Assembly: GCA_949948735.1 (NCBI GenBank) | Contig: CATLGV010000014.1 | Span: forward strand, 32,633 to 96,632 | Length of the DNA: 64,000 bases | Direction of reading: 5' to 3' | Origin: an uncultured Lachnospiraceae bacterium | GTDB lineage: Bacteria; Bacillota; Clostridia; Lachnospirales; Lachnospiraceae | Shown here: piece after piece, positions 1 through 8,418 of the stretch | Layout of the letters: each line of letters begins with the position of its first letter | Position numbering within the stretch: the first letter of the stretch is position 1 | Translations under genes and position numbers: made by a program | Notes under the pieces: model-generated | The model's input: only the letters and a program-made list of their open reading frames with translations | Databases searched by the model: none | Told to the model about the DNA's origin: nothing

Positions 1-2318
1 ACCCGCATCAGCGCTTCGTATGCGTACACCGTCCCCTTGCGCCCGTCAAAAATGGGCTGGAAGAAATAATCCACATCCTGCGTCTCCAGCATTTTATGGA
101 ATTCCAGCCTGCTCTGGTTTTCGAGCTGCTGCCGCTGGTATATCTCCGCTTCGAACTCCTTGTACTCTCCCTTTTTGGAGCGCTTCACCTGATACATGGC
201 AAAATCCGCATACTTCATCAGCTCTGAGAGCGCCGCGCTGTCCTCAGGATACCACGCAATACCGCCGGAAGCGGAAAGCCCCATATTGTCGCCGTTTGGC
301 AGGACAAATTCGACTGCCCGAATCGCCCGGTAAAGCGCAGCCACGCGCTCCCGAATCTCCTCCCTGCTGTCATACCCGTAAAAGAACACAATAAACTCAT
401 CCCCGGACATCCGCGCGCACAGCGTGTTCTCCGGCGTATTCTCCACAAAGCACCGCCCCGCGGTCTGAATATACAGATCCCCGAACTTATGCCCGAACCG
501 GTCGTTTGTCGTCTTTAGATTATCCAGATCTATCATCAGAAGCCCGGCATGCTTTAATACCTCCGGCTTCAGGAAGAGCTTGTCCGCCTCCCGCTTGAAC
601 CCTCTTCTCGCATACAGCTTTGTCAGATTATCGCTGTCCCGCTCCTGCTCGATACGCAGCTTCTCCAGCGTGGACACCGTAACGTCCTCAATCAGCCCCA
701 CCTGACGTCCGTCCTTCTTTTGCTGCTCGGAGCGCAGATAACGCAGGCTGCCGTCCGGCTGACGCACACTGTAGACAATGCTGCCGTCCTCCGCCTCAAA
801 ATGCTCCAGGGACTGATGCAGCTTTTGCTGCAGCTCCAGAAACGCGTTCAGCGTCAGCTTGTCAACGTCGACTCCCGAAACCCCCAGCAGCGGAAAATAA
901 TTATCCGTCACATAGACGCCGTTTTTCTCCTCCTGCAGCTCATAGCCTGCAAGCTCCACGCTCGCCATATCCATAATGCTCAGGAAACGGGTGGAGGACT
1001 CCACCACCTCCCGTCCAAGGCGGGAAATCGAATCCGCAAAGCGGTCAATCTCACGGATGCCCGTAGCGGAAAGCACCGGCATACTGTTGTCCCGCTGCGC
1101 CTTGGCCACCTCCTCCGACAGCCGCTTAATGGGCCTGGAAAGCCGGAAGCTTGCCGCCAGGATACCAATCAGTCCAATCACAAACGTCATAGCGGCGGAC
1201 AAAAACAGCAGACGCTGCACCTGTCTGGAAAAAGCATACAGACTGTCCTTGGCGCCGATTCCGAGCAAATACCACTCATCCGCGTCGAAGGGCGCATTAT
1301 TGCTGTACAGCACCAGACGCTTTGCCGCCCCGTAACAGGTCCCGCCGGCGTCCTCCACGCTGACGCCGTCCTCCTGCAGGATAAGGCGCAGCTCCTTTGC
1401 CGTCTGCAGGCTTATCGTATCGCTGGAGACCACGACAGGCGCAAGCAGCCCTTTCCCATCGGTATCCACCGCCAGCAGATAGGAGCCCTGACGGTTCTCC
1501 AAAAGCTCGGAATCCGGCAAAAGCGACTGCACATAATCCGTCAGCAGCTCGATTCCCAGCACGCCGTACACAGTTCCGTCCTCCAAAATCAGCGGAACCG
1601 AAAAAGCAATGGCCGTGCGGCTGTCGCCCTCCAGACTGTACGGCTTTGTCGTCCAATAACCATAGTCCCGTTCTCTTAAACCGCGCTTATCCGTGCAGGC
1701 AGCCTGATACGGCTTGTTAAAAAACGCCTGTTCTGTACTGTCCTGTGCCGAAAAGCCCGGCTTCCATCCGGTATCGGTGGCGATATATCCCGCCCGCACC
1801 ACATCCGCCGGCGCGCGCTCCCACAGCAGATCCGCGTTCTTTTCCGAGGGCGTCGCCGTGGGATCCAGATCCCTTAAATAAATACCCTGCAGCGTTTCGG
1901 ACGCTTCGGCCCCGCTCTGCCCGCGCGTATCCAGAATCACAAAGATACCGGACAGCTTTTTGCGGTACATCGTATCAATCAGCTCCGGGCTGATCTCCTT
2001 GAGCAGTCCGGCACTGCCCGCGCCGGTTTCATTCAGCTCCTCCAGCCTGAGCGTCCCCTGCTCCAGCCGCTCCTGCACCTTTGCGTCAATCACATTCGAC
2101 AGTGAATCCAAATCGGACCAGCTGCCGATCATGTCGTTTAACAGATAATTCCCACGGTTCTCCGTCTGCTGGGCAAGCATGTCCGCAGCGTTTTGATCCA
2201 GCTGCTTTATCACACCGCCGGCTACAATAGCCCCCACCATAAACAGCATCTCGAACGCAAGCACGCTCAGAAGCGGTACCAGTATTTCACGGAAAATCGT
2301 TCTTTCCCTCTTCTTCAC
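1..2318 (-). CDS. Membrane GGDEF-EAL cyclic-di-GMP protein with extracellular sensor (C-terminus cut by window edge)
   Basis: The frame opens with GTG at 2318, preceded by an AGGAGG/GAGGGAG region, and stays open for 772 codons to the window edge. Order: a membrane helix near residues 10-35; a long extracellular part resembling a dCache sensor (to about 370); a second helix; a HAMP-like linker; a PAS-like stretch; and a GGDEF domain with the active-type variant SGDEF at 638-642. No RxxD inhibitory site is visible just upstream of that motif. An EAL domain then begins, with YEALMR at 767-772 as the last codons seen. It probably makes and/or degrades c-di-GMP in response to an outside ligand. 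It starts 19 bases after the binding-protein stop, so the two look co-transcribed. Whether the EAL half is complete cannot be seen. Confidence 0.9.
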   Translation of the reverse strand, partial: MKKRERTIFREILVPLLSVLAFEMLFMVGAIVAGGVIKQLDQNAADMLAQQTENRGNYLLNDMIGSWSDLDSLSNVIDAKVQERLEQGTLRLEELNETGAGSAGLLKEISPELIDTMYRKKLSGIFVILDTRGQSGAEASETLQGIYLRDLDPTATPSEKNADLLWERAPADVVRAGYIATDTGWKPGFSAQDSTEQAFFNKPYQAACTDKRGLRERDYGYWTTKPYSLEGDSRTAIAFSVPLILEDGTVYGVLGIELLTDYVQSLLPDSELLENRQGSYLLAVDTDGKGLLAPVVVSSDTISLQTAKELRLILQEDGVSVEDAGGTCYGAAKRLVLYSNNAPFDADEWYLLGIGAKDSLYAFSRQVQRLLFLSAAMTFVIGLIGILAASFRLSRPIKRLSEEVAKAQRDNSMPVLSATGIREIDRFADSISRLGREVVESSTRFLSIMDMASVELAGYELQEEKNGVYVTDNYFPLLGVSGVDVDKLTLNAFLELQQKLHQSLEHFEAEDGSIVYSVRQPDGSLRYLRSEQQKKDGRQVGLIEDVTVSTLEKLRIEQERDSDNLTKLYARRGFKREADKLFLKPEVLKHAGLLMIDLDNLKTTNDRFGHKFGDLYIQTAGRCFVENTPENTLCARMSGDEFIVFFYGYDSREEIRERVAALYRAIRAVEFVLPNGDNMGLSASGGIAWYPEDSAALSELMKYADFAMYQVKRSKKGEYKEFEAEIYQRQQLENQSRLEFHKMLETQDVDYFFQPIFDGRKGTVYAYEALMR

Positions 2319-2337
2319 AGCTCCCTCATCCTCCTGC

Positions 2338-3786
2338 TTATTGACTCTCAAACGCCTGAAGCCGCCCTAAGGTCTCCTCATACCATGCGTCAAAATGAGC
2401 GTCCGTACAGAACTCGGCCGACGCCTCCTCCAGGCTCTGCCCCGCCGCCAGCCGCTCTACGACCACCGCGCGGTCCTGCGCGGCAAGGTCACTCATCGCG
2501 TACTCCAGAACATTGCGGGCTTTGGTTCCCTCCTCAAAGGCCTTCGTCGTATAGGTCTGGTTCCTGTTTACCGTATCCACCGCCACCGGCAGCGTTCGCT
2601 CCATCTTCTGGCTGATTTGGGCGCCGCTGCCTAAAATAGCGTCCTTGTCATTGGCGGTTCTGGTGACCGGAAGATACCCTGACTGAACGGAAAACAGAAT
2701 ATTCTGCTCATCCGCCGTAAACCATTTCAAAAACTCCACAGAAGCATAGACCTCCGCCTCACTGCCCTCCGTTACGACCATCCCGGCGCCCTGCTGCACC
2801 GCATAGGCCCCTCCGCCTGCAAAGCCGGGGCAGGCAAGCACCTCCATCTCAATCGGATAGCTCTCCTGGTCGCTGCGGCTCACCGTTTCCGGGAAAAAGG
2901 ACGCTCCCGATGAAGAGCCTACAAAGGCAATAATGTTTCCGGTCTTAATATCGTCGCTGCGAAAACGCCCTGAAGCGGCAAAATATCCTTTCACAAACGG
3001 AATATAATAATTATCCCACAGCTTTCTGACGGTTTCTTTATTAAAGTCCAATGTCATCCTGCCGTCCGATACCTGAAAAATCTCCGTCCCCAGCTGCATA
3101 CTTCCTATCAGCATATAGTTTGCCATGGCATCCCTGCCAAACAGCGCCCTGCCGTCCCCGTTGACCTCGGGCGTCTGTGCGTCCGTCCACTCGTAATAAG
3201 ACTGTGCGGTCCGCACCAGCCCCTCCATGTCCGCCATATCCTCATAGCGCGCCCCGGTCGCCGCCGCAAAGACGTCCCAATCCGTCTTGTTGAGCACCAG
3301 CACCTCTGTGGACTTGGCCATGGGGAAAATCTTAATCTCCCCGCTGCCGTCGAAATCCCCTTCTCTCATGTAGCTGTCTATGTACGCCGCGACCTCCTCC
3401 GCCGTCAGATATTGCTTCAAATCTACAATACCGCCCATCTGGTCGGCCGCATAAGCCGTATCCGCATACGCCATAAAAATATTCGGCACCTCGGCGGCGC
3501 CCACGTCCCCCCGGATGGCGGCGAGCACATTCGTCTCCAGATCATTGACCGAGCCCTGGCTGCTGCTCTTAACGATTATTCCCTTTTCCCTGCCTACCGA
3601 CTCGTTAAATTCCTTCACCAGACTGTCAAACGCAGTGAGCTGGTCGCCGTTATAATAATTCCAGACCTCAATCGTCACGGGCTTCTTCGGATCCAGCGGC
3701 GACTTGCCGCCGTCTCCTTTGCACCCGGCCAGCATCATACTCACAGCCAGCACCAGGCAGAATACCAATCGTTTTCTTCTCATCAT
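2338..3786 (-). CDS. Extracellular solute-binding lipoprotein (carbohydrate ABC type)
   Basis: A 482-residue family 1-type binding protein. It has a basic N-terminus, a hydrophobic stretch and the lipobox LAGC with the lipidated Cys at residue 22; the mature start (KGDGGKSPLDPKKPVTIEVW) is typical of sugar-binding proteins. The ATG follows AAAGGAG at good spacing. No permease or ATPase gene is adjacent. Instead the next gene, 19 bases downstream, is a membrane GGDEF-EAL protein. This suggests, as inference, that the lipoprotein acts as a ligand-presenting sensor partner rather than, or as well as, a transport component. The ligand is unknown. Confidence 0.9.
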   Translation of the reverse strand: MMRRKRLVFCLVLAVSMMLAGCKGDGGKSPLDPKKPVTIEVWNYYNGDQLTAFDSLVKEFNESVGREKGIIVKSSSQGSVNDLETNVLAAIRGDVGAAEVPNIFMAYADTAYAADQMGGIVDLKQYLTAEEVAAYIDSYMREGDFDGSGEIKIFPMAKSTEVLVLNKTDWDVFAAATGARYEDMADMEGLVRTAQSYYEWTDAQTPEVNGDGRALFGRDAMANYMLIGSMQLGTEIFQVSDGRMTLDFNKETVRKLWDNYYIPFVKGYFAASGRFRSDDIKTGNIIAFVGSSSGASFFPETVSRSDQESYPIEMEVLACPGFAGGGAYAVQQGAGMVVTEGSEAEVYASVEFLKWFTADEQNILFSVQSGYLPVTRTANDKDAILGSGAQISQKMERTLPVAVDTVNRNQTYTTKAFEEGTKARNVLEYAMSDLAAQDRAVVVERLAAGQSLEEASAEFCTDAHFDAWYEETLGRLQAFESQ

Positions 3787-3887
3787 TTTATAGTGCTCCT
3801 TTCAATCTTTCCCCTCATTTTCGCGCATTCGTGCGCCAGTCTATTTATGGATTTCATTCATCCGTCATTTGCAGTATGCTTCGATTT

Positions 3888-3917
3888 ATTATAACAGATT
3901 TCCGCATAAAATTAAAA
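3888..3917 (-). promoter_or_regulatory. Candidate sigma-A promoter for the binding-protein/GGDEF operon
   Basis: On the minus strand a perfect -10 TATAAT (3893-3888) sits 18 bases after a weak -35 TTTTAA (3917-3912), about 100 bases upstream of the ATG. Confidence 0.45.
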
Positions 3918-3947
3918 GTAATTTGACATATTTTAATAAAAACAATC

Positions 3948-3987
3948 AAAAAAGCCCGCAAAGGCGCCGGCCTCTGTAGAGCTTTTT
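3948..3987 (-). terminator. Probable intrinsic terminator after the adenosyltransferase gene
   Basis: In the minus-strand RNA an outer stem AAAAAGC/GCTTTTT encloses an AGGC-CGGC-GCCT hairpin and is followed by further T residues. It lies 13 bases past the stop of the gene ending at 4000 and upstream of the promoter at 3888. Confidence 0.55.
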
Positions 3988-3999
3988 AAAAAACGTGCG

Positions 4000-4503
4000 T
4001 TATTTATTATCTTCGAATATCTTATAATTCACCAGCTCTATCCGGAATATCTCATCCGCAATCTGACAGACCTCATCATTAAGATAAATACCGGTCAGAA
4101 TAATTCCCACGTCCTCCGCCTTGGCCTCCAGAATATGCCGCAGATCCTCGATTGTAATGATGCCGTTGTCCATCAGACCCAGAACCTCGTCCAGAATCAG
4201 CAGGCTGCATTCCCCGGTGGTCAGAACCTTTTTCGCAAAATTCAGGCCGTTCTTGATGTTGTGAATCTCCTCCTGCTTGCGCTCCTCGGAAAGCTGCGCG
4301 AATTCCTCCTCGCTTTTCTCAAAGCGGAATACCTTAATCTCCGGCTCGAGCCGCTTCAAATATTCCTCATTCTGATTGCCCTTTAAAAAATTTATGATTA
4401 CCACGCTCTTTCCGGTCCCTGCTATCTGCATCGCCTTGCCCAGCGCCGCCGCGGATTTGCCGTGCCCCTCTCCGCTGTATACCTGTATCAATCCCTGTTC
4501 CAT
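4000..4503 (-). CDS. Cob(I)yrinic acid a,c-diamide adenosyltransferase-like P-loop protein (CobA/BtuR family)
   Basis: A 167-residue protein from the ATG at 4503, chosen because GAAAGGG stands ten bases upstream; an in-frame start at 4542 lacks one. The P-loop GEGHGKS (about residues 11-17) near the N-terminus, the LLILDEVLG strand and the length fit CobA/BtuR, which adenosylates corrinoids using ATP. It is a little short for the family, and the usual Thr after the P-loop Lys is Ser, so a relaxed relative is possible. It stands alone between its own promoter and terminator. A cobalamin uptake locus is at 42-43 kb, so corrinoid use by this organism is plausible. Confidence 0.75.
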   Translation of the reverse strand: MEQGLIQVYSGEGHGKSAAALGKAMQIAGTGKSVVIINFLKGNQNEEYLKRLEPEIKVFRFEKSEEEFAQLSEERKQEEIHNIKNGLNFAKKVLTTGECSLLILDEVLGLMDNGIITIEDLRHILEAKAEDVGIILTGIYLNDEVCQIADEIFRIELVNYKIFEDNK

Positions 4504-4577
4504 CAGATTTATACCCTTTCTCTGTGCCTTCCCTGAGCGCACTCCGGGTTCCTGCCTTTAAAAGGCCGCACACGGAC

Positions 4578-4606
4578 ATGATAACATACAACCGCGGATT
4601 TTGCAA
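4578..4606 (-). promoter_or_regulatory. Candidate promoter of the adenosyltransferase gene
   Basis: TTGCAA (4606-4601), a 17-base spacer and TATCAT (4583-4578) on the minus strand. The -35 and spacer lie inside the hairpin at 4592-4624. Confidence 0.5.
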
Positions 4607-4624
4607 GTTTCGCAAAATCCGCGG
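4592..4624 (-). terminator. 13-bp perfect hairpin between ssb-like and cobA-like genes
   Basis: CCGCGGATTTTGC (4592-4604) pairs exactly with 4612-4624 around a 7-base loop. In the minus direction it follows the ssb-like gene and is followed by TTGTATGTT, a weak T-tract. It may end that transcript while containing the next promoter. Confidence 0.5.
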
Positions 4625-4663
4625 CTGTGCGCTGACTTCTTCATATATTATTATAGATACTAT

Positions 4664-4686
4664 GGATACGGAAGGCGTCCGTATCC
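4664..4686 (-). other. 9-bp hairpin just after the ssb-like stop codon
   Basis: GGATACGGA (4664-4672) pairs with TCCGTATCC (4678-4686) around a 5-base loop, six bases past the stop. There is no T-tract, so it is probably a 3' end stabiliser or part of a two-hairpin terminator. Confidence 0.4.
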
Positions 4687-4691
4687 GGCCG

Positions 4692-5330
4692 TCAAAATTC
4701 CTCGTCGTCGGGAACCTCCAGCTTACTCACAGAAACCTCGTAGGCAATCCGCTTTTCCAGATCCTCCTCGGAAAGCTTCTTCATATACTCCCTTGACTGG
4801 ATACGTCCCCATACCAGACACCGTTCGCCCACCTCGAAGTTTGAAGCATACCGTGCGTTCCTTCCCCAGCAGATGCAGGGAATGTAATCTGATTTTCCGT
4901 AAGGTCTGTTTACCGCCAGAAGCAGATCCGCAATCTCTCTTCCAAGCGGCGTCTTGCGGTATACAGGCGCCTTGCAGACGAACCCATCCAGAAAAATCTG
5001 ATTCGTCTTGATATTTTCATTTATCTCATCAACAAATTCGATTTCACGGGCAAACACGGAAAGAACCAGTCTGTTTTTGCGCTCCTCATGCCTGTTGTAG
5101 GAACGGAACTGGCCGTTAATCACCGCCATCATTCCCTTGTAGTCCCCGCTGACGTCCAGCAGACGCTCGGAAACCATCACAGGTATGATATCCATGGATT
5201 CAGACAATCGTGCCACCTGAATATCTACCATATAAAAGCCTTCTCCAAAAATTTCATGGCTGAACGAAAAGTCGCTCACGATTTCCCCCATTACGGTTAC
5301 CTGATTGTTTTCAATTACCTTATCTGTCAT
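4692..5330 (-). CDS. Single-stranded DNA-binding-like protein with two OB-type halves
   Basis: 212 residues beginning MTDKVIENNQ, with GGGAG ten bases before the ATG. The C-terminal half (about 105-205) has the SSB pattern: IFLDGFVCKAPVYRKTP, then an AVNRPYGKSDYIPCICWG core and a VWGRIQSREY strand. The N-terminal half (about 8-95) is a second OB-like barrel with a similar strand order. There is no acidic DDIPF-type tail of replicative SSB, although the end is acidic (VPDDEEF). It is divergent from typA. A paralogous or auxiliary SSB role is likely; the main ssb is presumably elsewhere. Confidence 0.75.
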   Translation of the reverse strand: MTDKVIENNQVTVMGEIVSDFSFSHEIFGEGFYMVDIQVARLSESMDIIPVMVSERLLDVSGDYKGMMAVINGQFRSYNRHEERKNRLVLSVFAREIEFVDEINENIKTNQIFLDGFVCKAPVYRKTPLGREIADLLLAVNRPYGKSDYIPCICWGRNARYASNFEVGERCLVWGRIQSREYMKKLSEEDLEKRIAYEVSVSKLEVPDDEEF

Positions 5331-5550
5331 AAATTATGTTCTCCCTTCTTATACATTAAGAATTTTTATTTTGGTATGTACTATCATTTATATTCCCATT
5401 TTTTTCCTTTATTCTCATTTTTTATATTTTTCCCAAAAAACATTTCGCAAAATCAGCCTCTTTCGTCAACATTCCAACAAAAGGCTTGTCTTTGGCGCAT
5501 TTTTCTACATTCTTCGCCACGGCTTTCACACAGCGATTTCGACATAGAAG

Positions 5551-5579
5551 TTGCAAAAGCAAATCGCAGATGATATACT
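5551..5579 (+). promoter_or_regulatory. typA promoter
   Basis: TTGCAA (5551-5556), 17-base spacer, TATACT (5574-5579), about 43 bases before the typA ATG. The 290 bases between ssb-like and typA are otherwise AT-rich with no gene seen. Confidence 0.65.
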
Positions 5580-5622
5580 ACCCTAGGTTATTTATTTTAT
5601 TAGGAAGGCATGGTTATTTTAT

Positions 5623-7452
5623 ATGAAGCAGCAAAGAGAAGATGTAAGAAACGTAGCGATCATCGCCCATGTAGACCACGGTAAGACGACCCTTGTCGAC
5701 GGCCTGTTAAAGCAGAGCGGCGTATTCCGCGAGAATCAGGAGGTCGCAGAGCGCGTTATGGACTCCAACGATATTGAGCGTGAACGCGGCATCACGATAC
5801 TATCCAAAAATACGGCAGTTATGTATAAAAACACCAAGATTAATATTATTGACACGCCGGGGCACGCGGACTTCGGCGGCGAGGTCGAGCGCGTCCTCAA
5901 GATGGTCAACGGCGTTATCCTGGTTGTAGACGCGTTCGAGGGCGCCATGCCGCAGACGAAATTTGTCCTGCGCAAGGCGCTCGAGCTCAAGCTCCCGGTC
6001 GTCGTATGCATCAACAAAATCGACCGCCCCGAGGCGCGCGCCAAGGAAGTGGTGGACGAGGTGCTGGAACTGTTTCTGGAGCTTGACGCGGACGATTCGC
6101 AGCTCGACTGCCCCTTTGTGTTCGCCTCCGCAAAGGCGGGCACCGCTTCTCTCGACGAGACGGACGCGGGCGTGGACATGACGCCGCTGTTCGAGACAAT
6201 CATCGACTACATTCCGGCTCCCGAGGGCGATCCCGAAGCGGGCACGCAGCTGCTGATCAGCACCATCGATTACAACGAATATGTCGGCCGCATCGGCGTA
6301 GGCAAGGTTGATAACGGCACCATCCGCGTCAATCAGGAGGTCGTTATCTGCAATCACCATGAGCCGGACAAGCAAAAGAAGGTCAAGGTCAGCAAGCTGT
6401 ATGAATTTGACGGATTAAATAAGGTCGAGGTCCGGGAGGCTTCCATCGGCTCCATCGTGGCCATTTCCGGCATCGCCGATATTCATATCGGCGACACGCT
6501 CTGTTCCCCTGAGGACGTCCGCCCGATTCCCTTCCAGAAAATCAGCGAGCCGACCATCGCCATGCAGTTTATTGTAAACGATTCTCCGCTTGCGGGGCAG
6601 GAGGGTAAATATGTGACAAGCCGCCACATCCGCGACAGGCTTTTCAGAGAGCTGAATACCGACGTCTCCCTGCGCGTCGAGGAGACCGACAACACCGATG
6701 TATTCAAGGTGTCGGGCCGCGGCGAGCTTCATCTGTCGGTGCTTATTGAGAATATGCGCCGTGAGGGCTACGAATTTGCGGTCAGCAAGGCAGAGGTGCT
6801 CTACAAGACGGACGAAAACGGCAAACGACTGGAGCCTATGGAGCTTGCCTATATTGACGTCCCCGAGGAATATTCCGGTTCCGTCATCGAGAAGCTCAGC
6901 CAGCGCAAGGGCGAGCTGCAGAACATGGGAAAAGCCAGCGGCGGTTATGCGCGGCTTGAATTCTCCATCCCCTCCCGCGGCCTGATCGGCTACCGCGGCG
7001 AATTTATGACCGACACCAAGGGAAACGGTATCCTGAATACCATCTTTGACGGCTACGGCCCGTACAAGGGAGATATCCAGTACCGCAAGCAGGGCTCCCT
7101 GATCGCGTTTGAGGCCGGCGAGGCGATCACCTACGGCCTGTACAACGCGCAGGAGCGCGGCACGCTCTTTATCGGTCCCGGAGAAAAGGTTTACTCCGGC
7201 ATGGTTGTAGGACAAAACGGCAAGGGGGAGGATATCGAGCTGAACGTATGTAAGAAAAAGCAGCTCACCAACACGCGCTCCTCCAGCGCCGACGAAGCGC
7301 TGCGGCTGACGCCGCCCAAAATCTTAAGTCTGGAGCAGGCGCTTGACTTTATCGACACGGACGAGCTTTTGGAGGTCACGCCCGAAAGCCTGCGTATCCG
7401 TAAAAAAATCCTGGATCCCACCCTGCGCAAGCGCGCGGGCTTTAAGAAATAA
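5623..7452 (+). CDS. typA: Ribosome-associated GTPase TypA/BipA
   Basis: 609 residues, the normal TypA length. The G1 motif AHVDHGKTT (about residues 15-23), switch region RERGITI, DTPGH (G3) and NKID (G4) are all present, followed by EF-G-like domains II, III and V and the TypA-specific C-terminus (SLEQALDFIDTDELLEVTP). TypA binds the 70S ribosome and affects assembly and stress or cold growth. Its AGGAAGG site is rather far (14 bases) from the ATG, but the N-terminus matches the family. It converges on the LRR gene with a six-base gap and terminates inside that gene. Confidence 0.97.
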   Translation: MKQQREDVRNVAIIAHVDHGKTTLVDGLLKQSGVFRENQEVAERVMDSNDIERERGITILSKNTAVMYKNTKINIIDTPGHADFGGEVERVLKMVNGVILVVDAFEGAMPQTKFVLRKALELKLPVVVCINKIDRPEARAKEVVDEVLELFLELDADDSQLDCPFVFASAKAGTASLDETDAGVDMTPLFETIIDYIPAPEGDPEAGTQLLISTIDYNEYVGRIGVGKVDNGTIRVNQEVVICNHHEPDKQKKVKVSKLYEFDGLNKVEVREASIGSIVAISGIADIHIGDTLCSPEDVRPIPFQKISEPTIAMQFIVNDSPLAGQEGKYVTSRHIRDRLFRELNTDVSLRVEETDNTDVFKVSGRGELHLSVLIENMRREGYEFAVSKAEVLYKTDENGKRLEPMELAYIDVPEEYSGSVIEKLSQRKGELQNMGKASGGYARLEFSIPSRGLIGYRGEFMTDTKGNGILNTIFDGYGPYKGDIQYRKQGSLIAFEAGEAITYGLYNAQERGTLFIGPGEKVYSGMVVGQNGKGEDIELNVCKKKQLTNTRSSSADEALRLTPPKILSLEQALDFIDTDELLEVTPESLRIRKKILDPTLRKRAGFKK

Positions 7453-7458
7453 TACGGC

Positions 7459-8385
7459 CTACCAATCCAATTCGAAGGACGCAAACGCGTCCTTCTTTGC
7501 AAGGTGCCCGTCTCTGTAGCACAGCATATATGCCTTAATCTCGGCATTGACAGCGTCCATATCCGCAAGCAGCGCGTCAAAATTCTCTTCATTGACACAG
7601 CCTGCAGCGGTAAATGCCTGATAATACGAAAGCTCCTGCGGGTGCTCCTCCAGAATAATATCCCAGGCCTCCGGCTCGGCCGTTCCTTTTGTATGGCTGC
7701 CAAGGTATGCCTGCAGCTCCCTGTGCACCGCATCGGACAGCTTAAACGGATGCAGCAGGCGGAAATATACAAGACGCAGCTTAGCCTTGCGCTTCTCTAC
7801 CGGATAGGATTTGATATCGTAGTCCTTTCCCTCATAATCCTCCTCGCCGCATGTCCACAGCTCCTCAAACCCGTCCAAATCATCCAGCCGCACCAGCTTT
7901 AACAGCTGTTCGTCCCAGCGCTTTACCCATGCGTCGCTCTTTACCTGCGGCGGGTCAAAAAGAAAATAATCATGCAGCGCCGTCACCGCGGCCGCCAGCA
8001 TCCGTCCGATTCCCTGTTCCCTGTCAAACGCCTGCTCTCCGGCCGTTCCCGACAGAATAATCTCCCGCAGCCGCTTACACCCCAGAAACAGCTCCTTGCC
8101 GCTTGTCAGCGCATGCCCCGGAACGGTAATGCTGCGCAGCGCCTCCGCATGGGCAAACGCCCAGTCTCCGATTTCGCAGACTGTATCCGGCAGGATAATC
8201 TCCCGCAGCGTCTTACAGCTCAAAAAAGCCTTTCTCTCTATCGAAACCACCGGCATTCCCTCTATGCGCTCCGGCACCGCCGCCCTCGTCCCGATACCGC
8301 GCCAGCGCCTGACGGAAATCCCGTCCTTTACCCGCATATATGCCAGCGTCCCCTCGTCTATGGACAGTACTCTCTCTTCACTCAT
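7459..8385 (-). CDS. Leucine-rich repeat (BspA/LRR_5-like) protein with helical C-terminal region
   Basis: 308 residues, no signal peptide. The N-terminal third carries degenerate LRR_5 units: IEGMPVVSIERKAFLSCKTL, REIILPDTVCEIGDWAFAHA and a third ending KRLREIILSG. Residues from about 125 to the end look helical, without a family I recognise. It is the last gene of a minus-strand operon behind the VWA and AAA genes (33-base gap), so it may be a cytoplasmic scaffold or substrate adaptor for that ATPase pair; this is inference. Confidence 0.75.
   Translation of the reverse strand: MSEERVLSIDEGTLAYMRVKDGISVRRWRGIGTRAAVPERIEGMPVVSIERKAFLSCKTLREIILPDTVCEIGDWAFAHAEALRSITVPGHALTSGKELFLGCKRLREIILSGTAGEQAFDREQGIGRMLAAAVTALHDYFLFDPPQVKSDAWVKRWDEQLLKLVRLDDLDGFEELWTCGEEDYEGKDYDIKSYPVEKRKAKLRLVYFRLLHPFKLSDAVHRELQAYLGSHTKGTAEPEAWDIILEEHPQELSYYQAFTAAGCVNEENFDALLADMDAVNAEIKAYMLCYRDGHLAKKDAFASFELDW
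7475..7494 (+). terminator. typA terminator inside the 3' end of the convergent LRR gene
   Basis: AAGGACGC (7475-7482), AAAC loop, GCGTCCTT (7487-7494), followed by CTTTG. The hairpin encodes part of the C-terminus of the LRR protein on the opposite strand. Confidence 0.6.
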
Positions 8386-8418
8386 ATCACAACCAATCCT
8401 TTTTGTCCGGCCAGCCGC

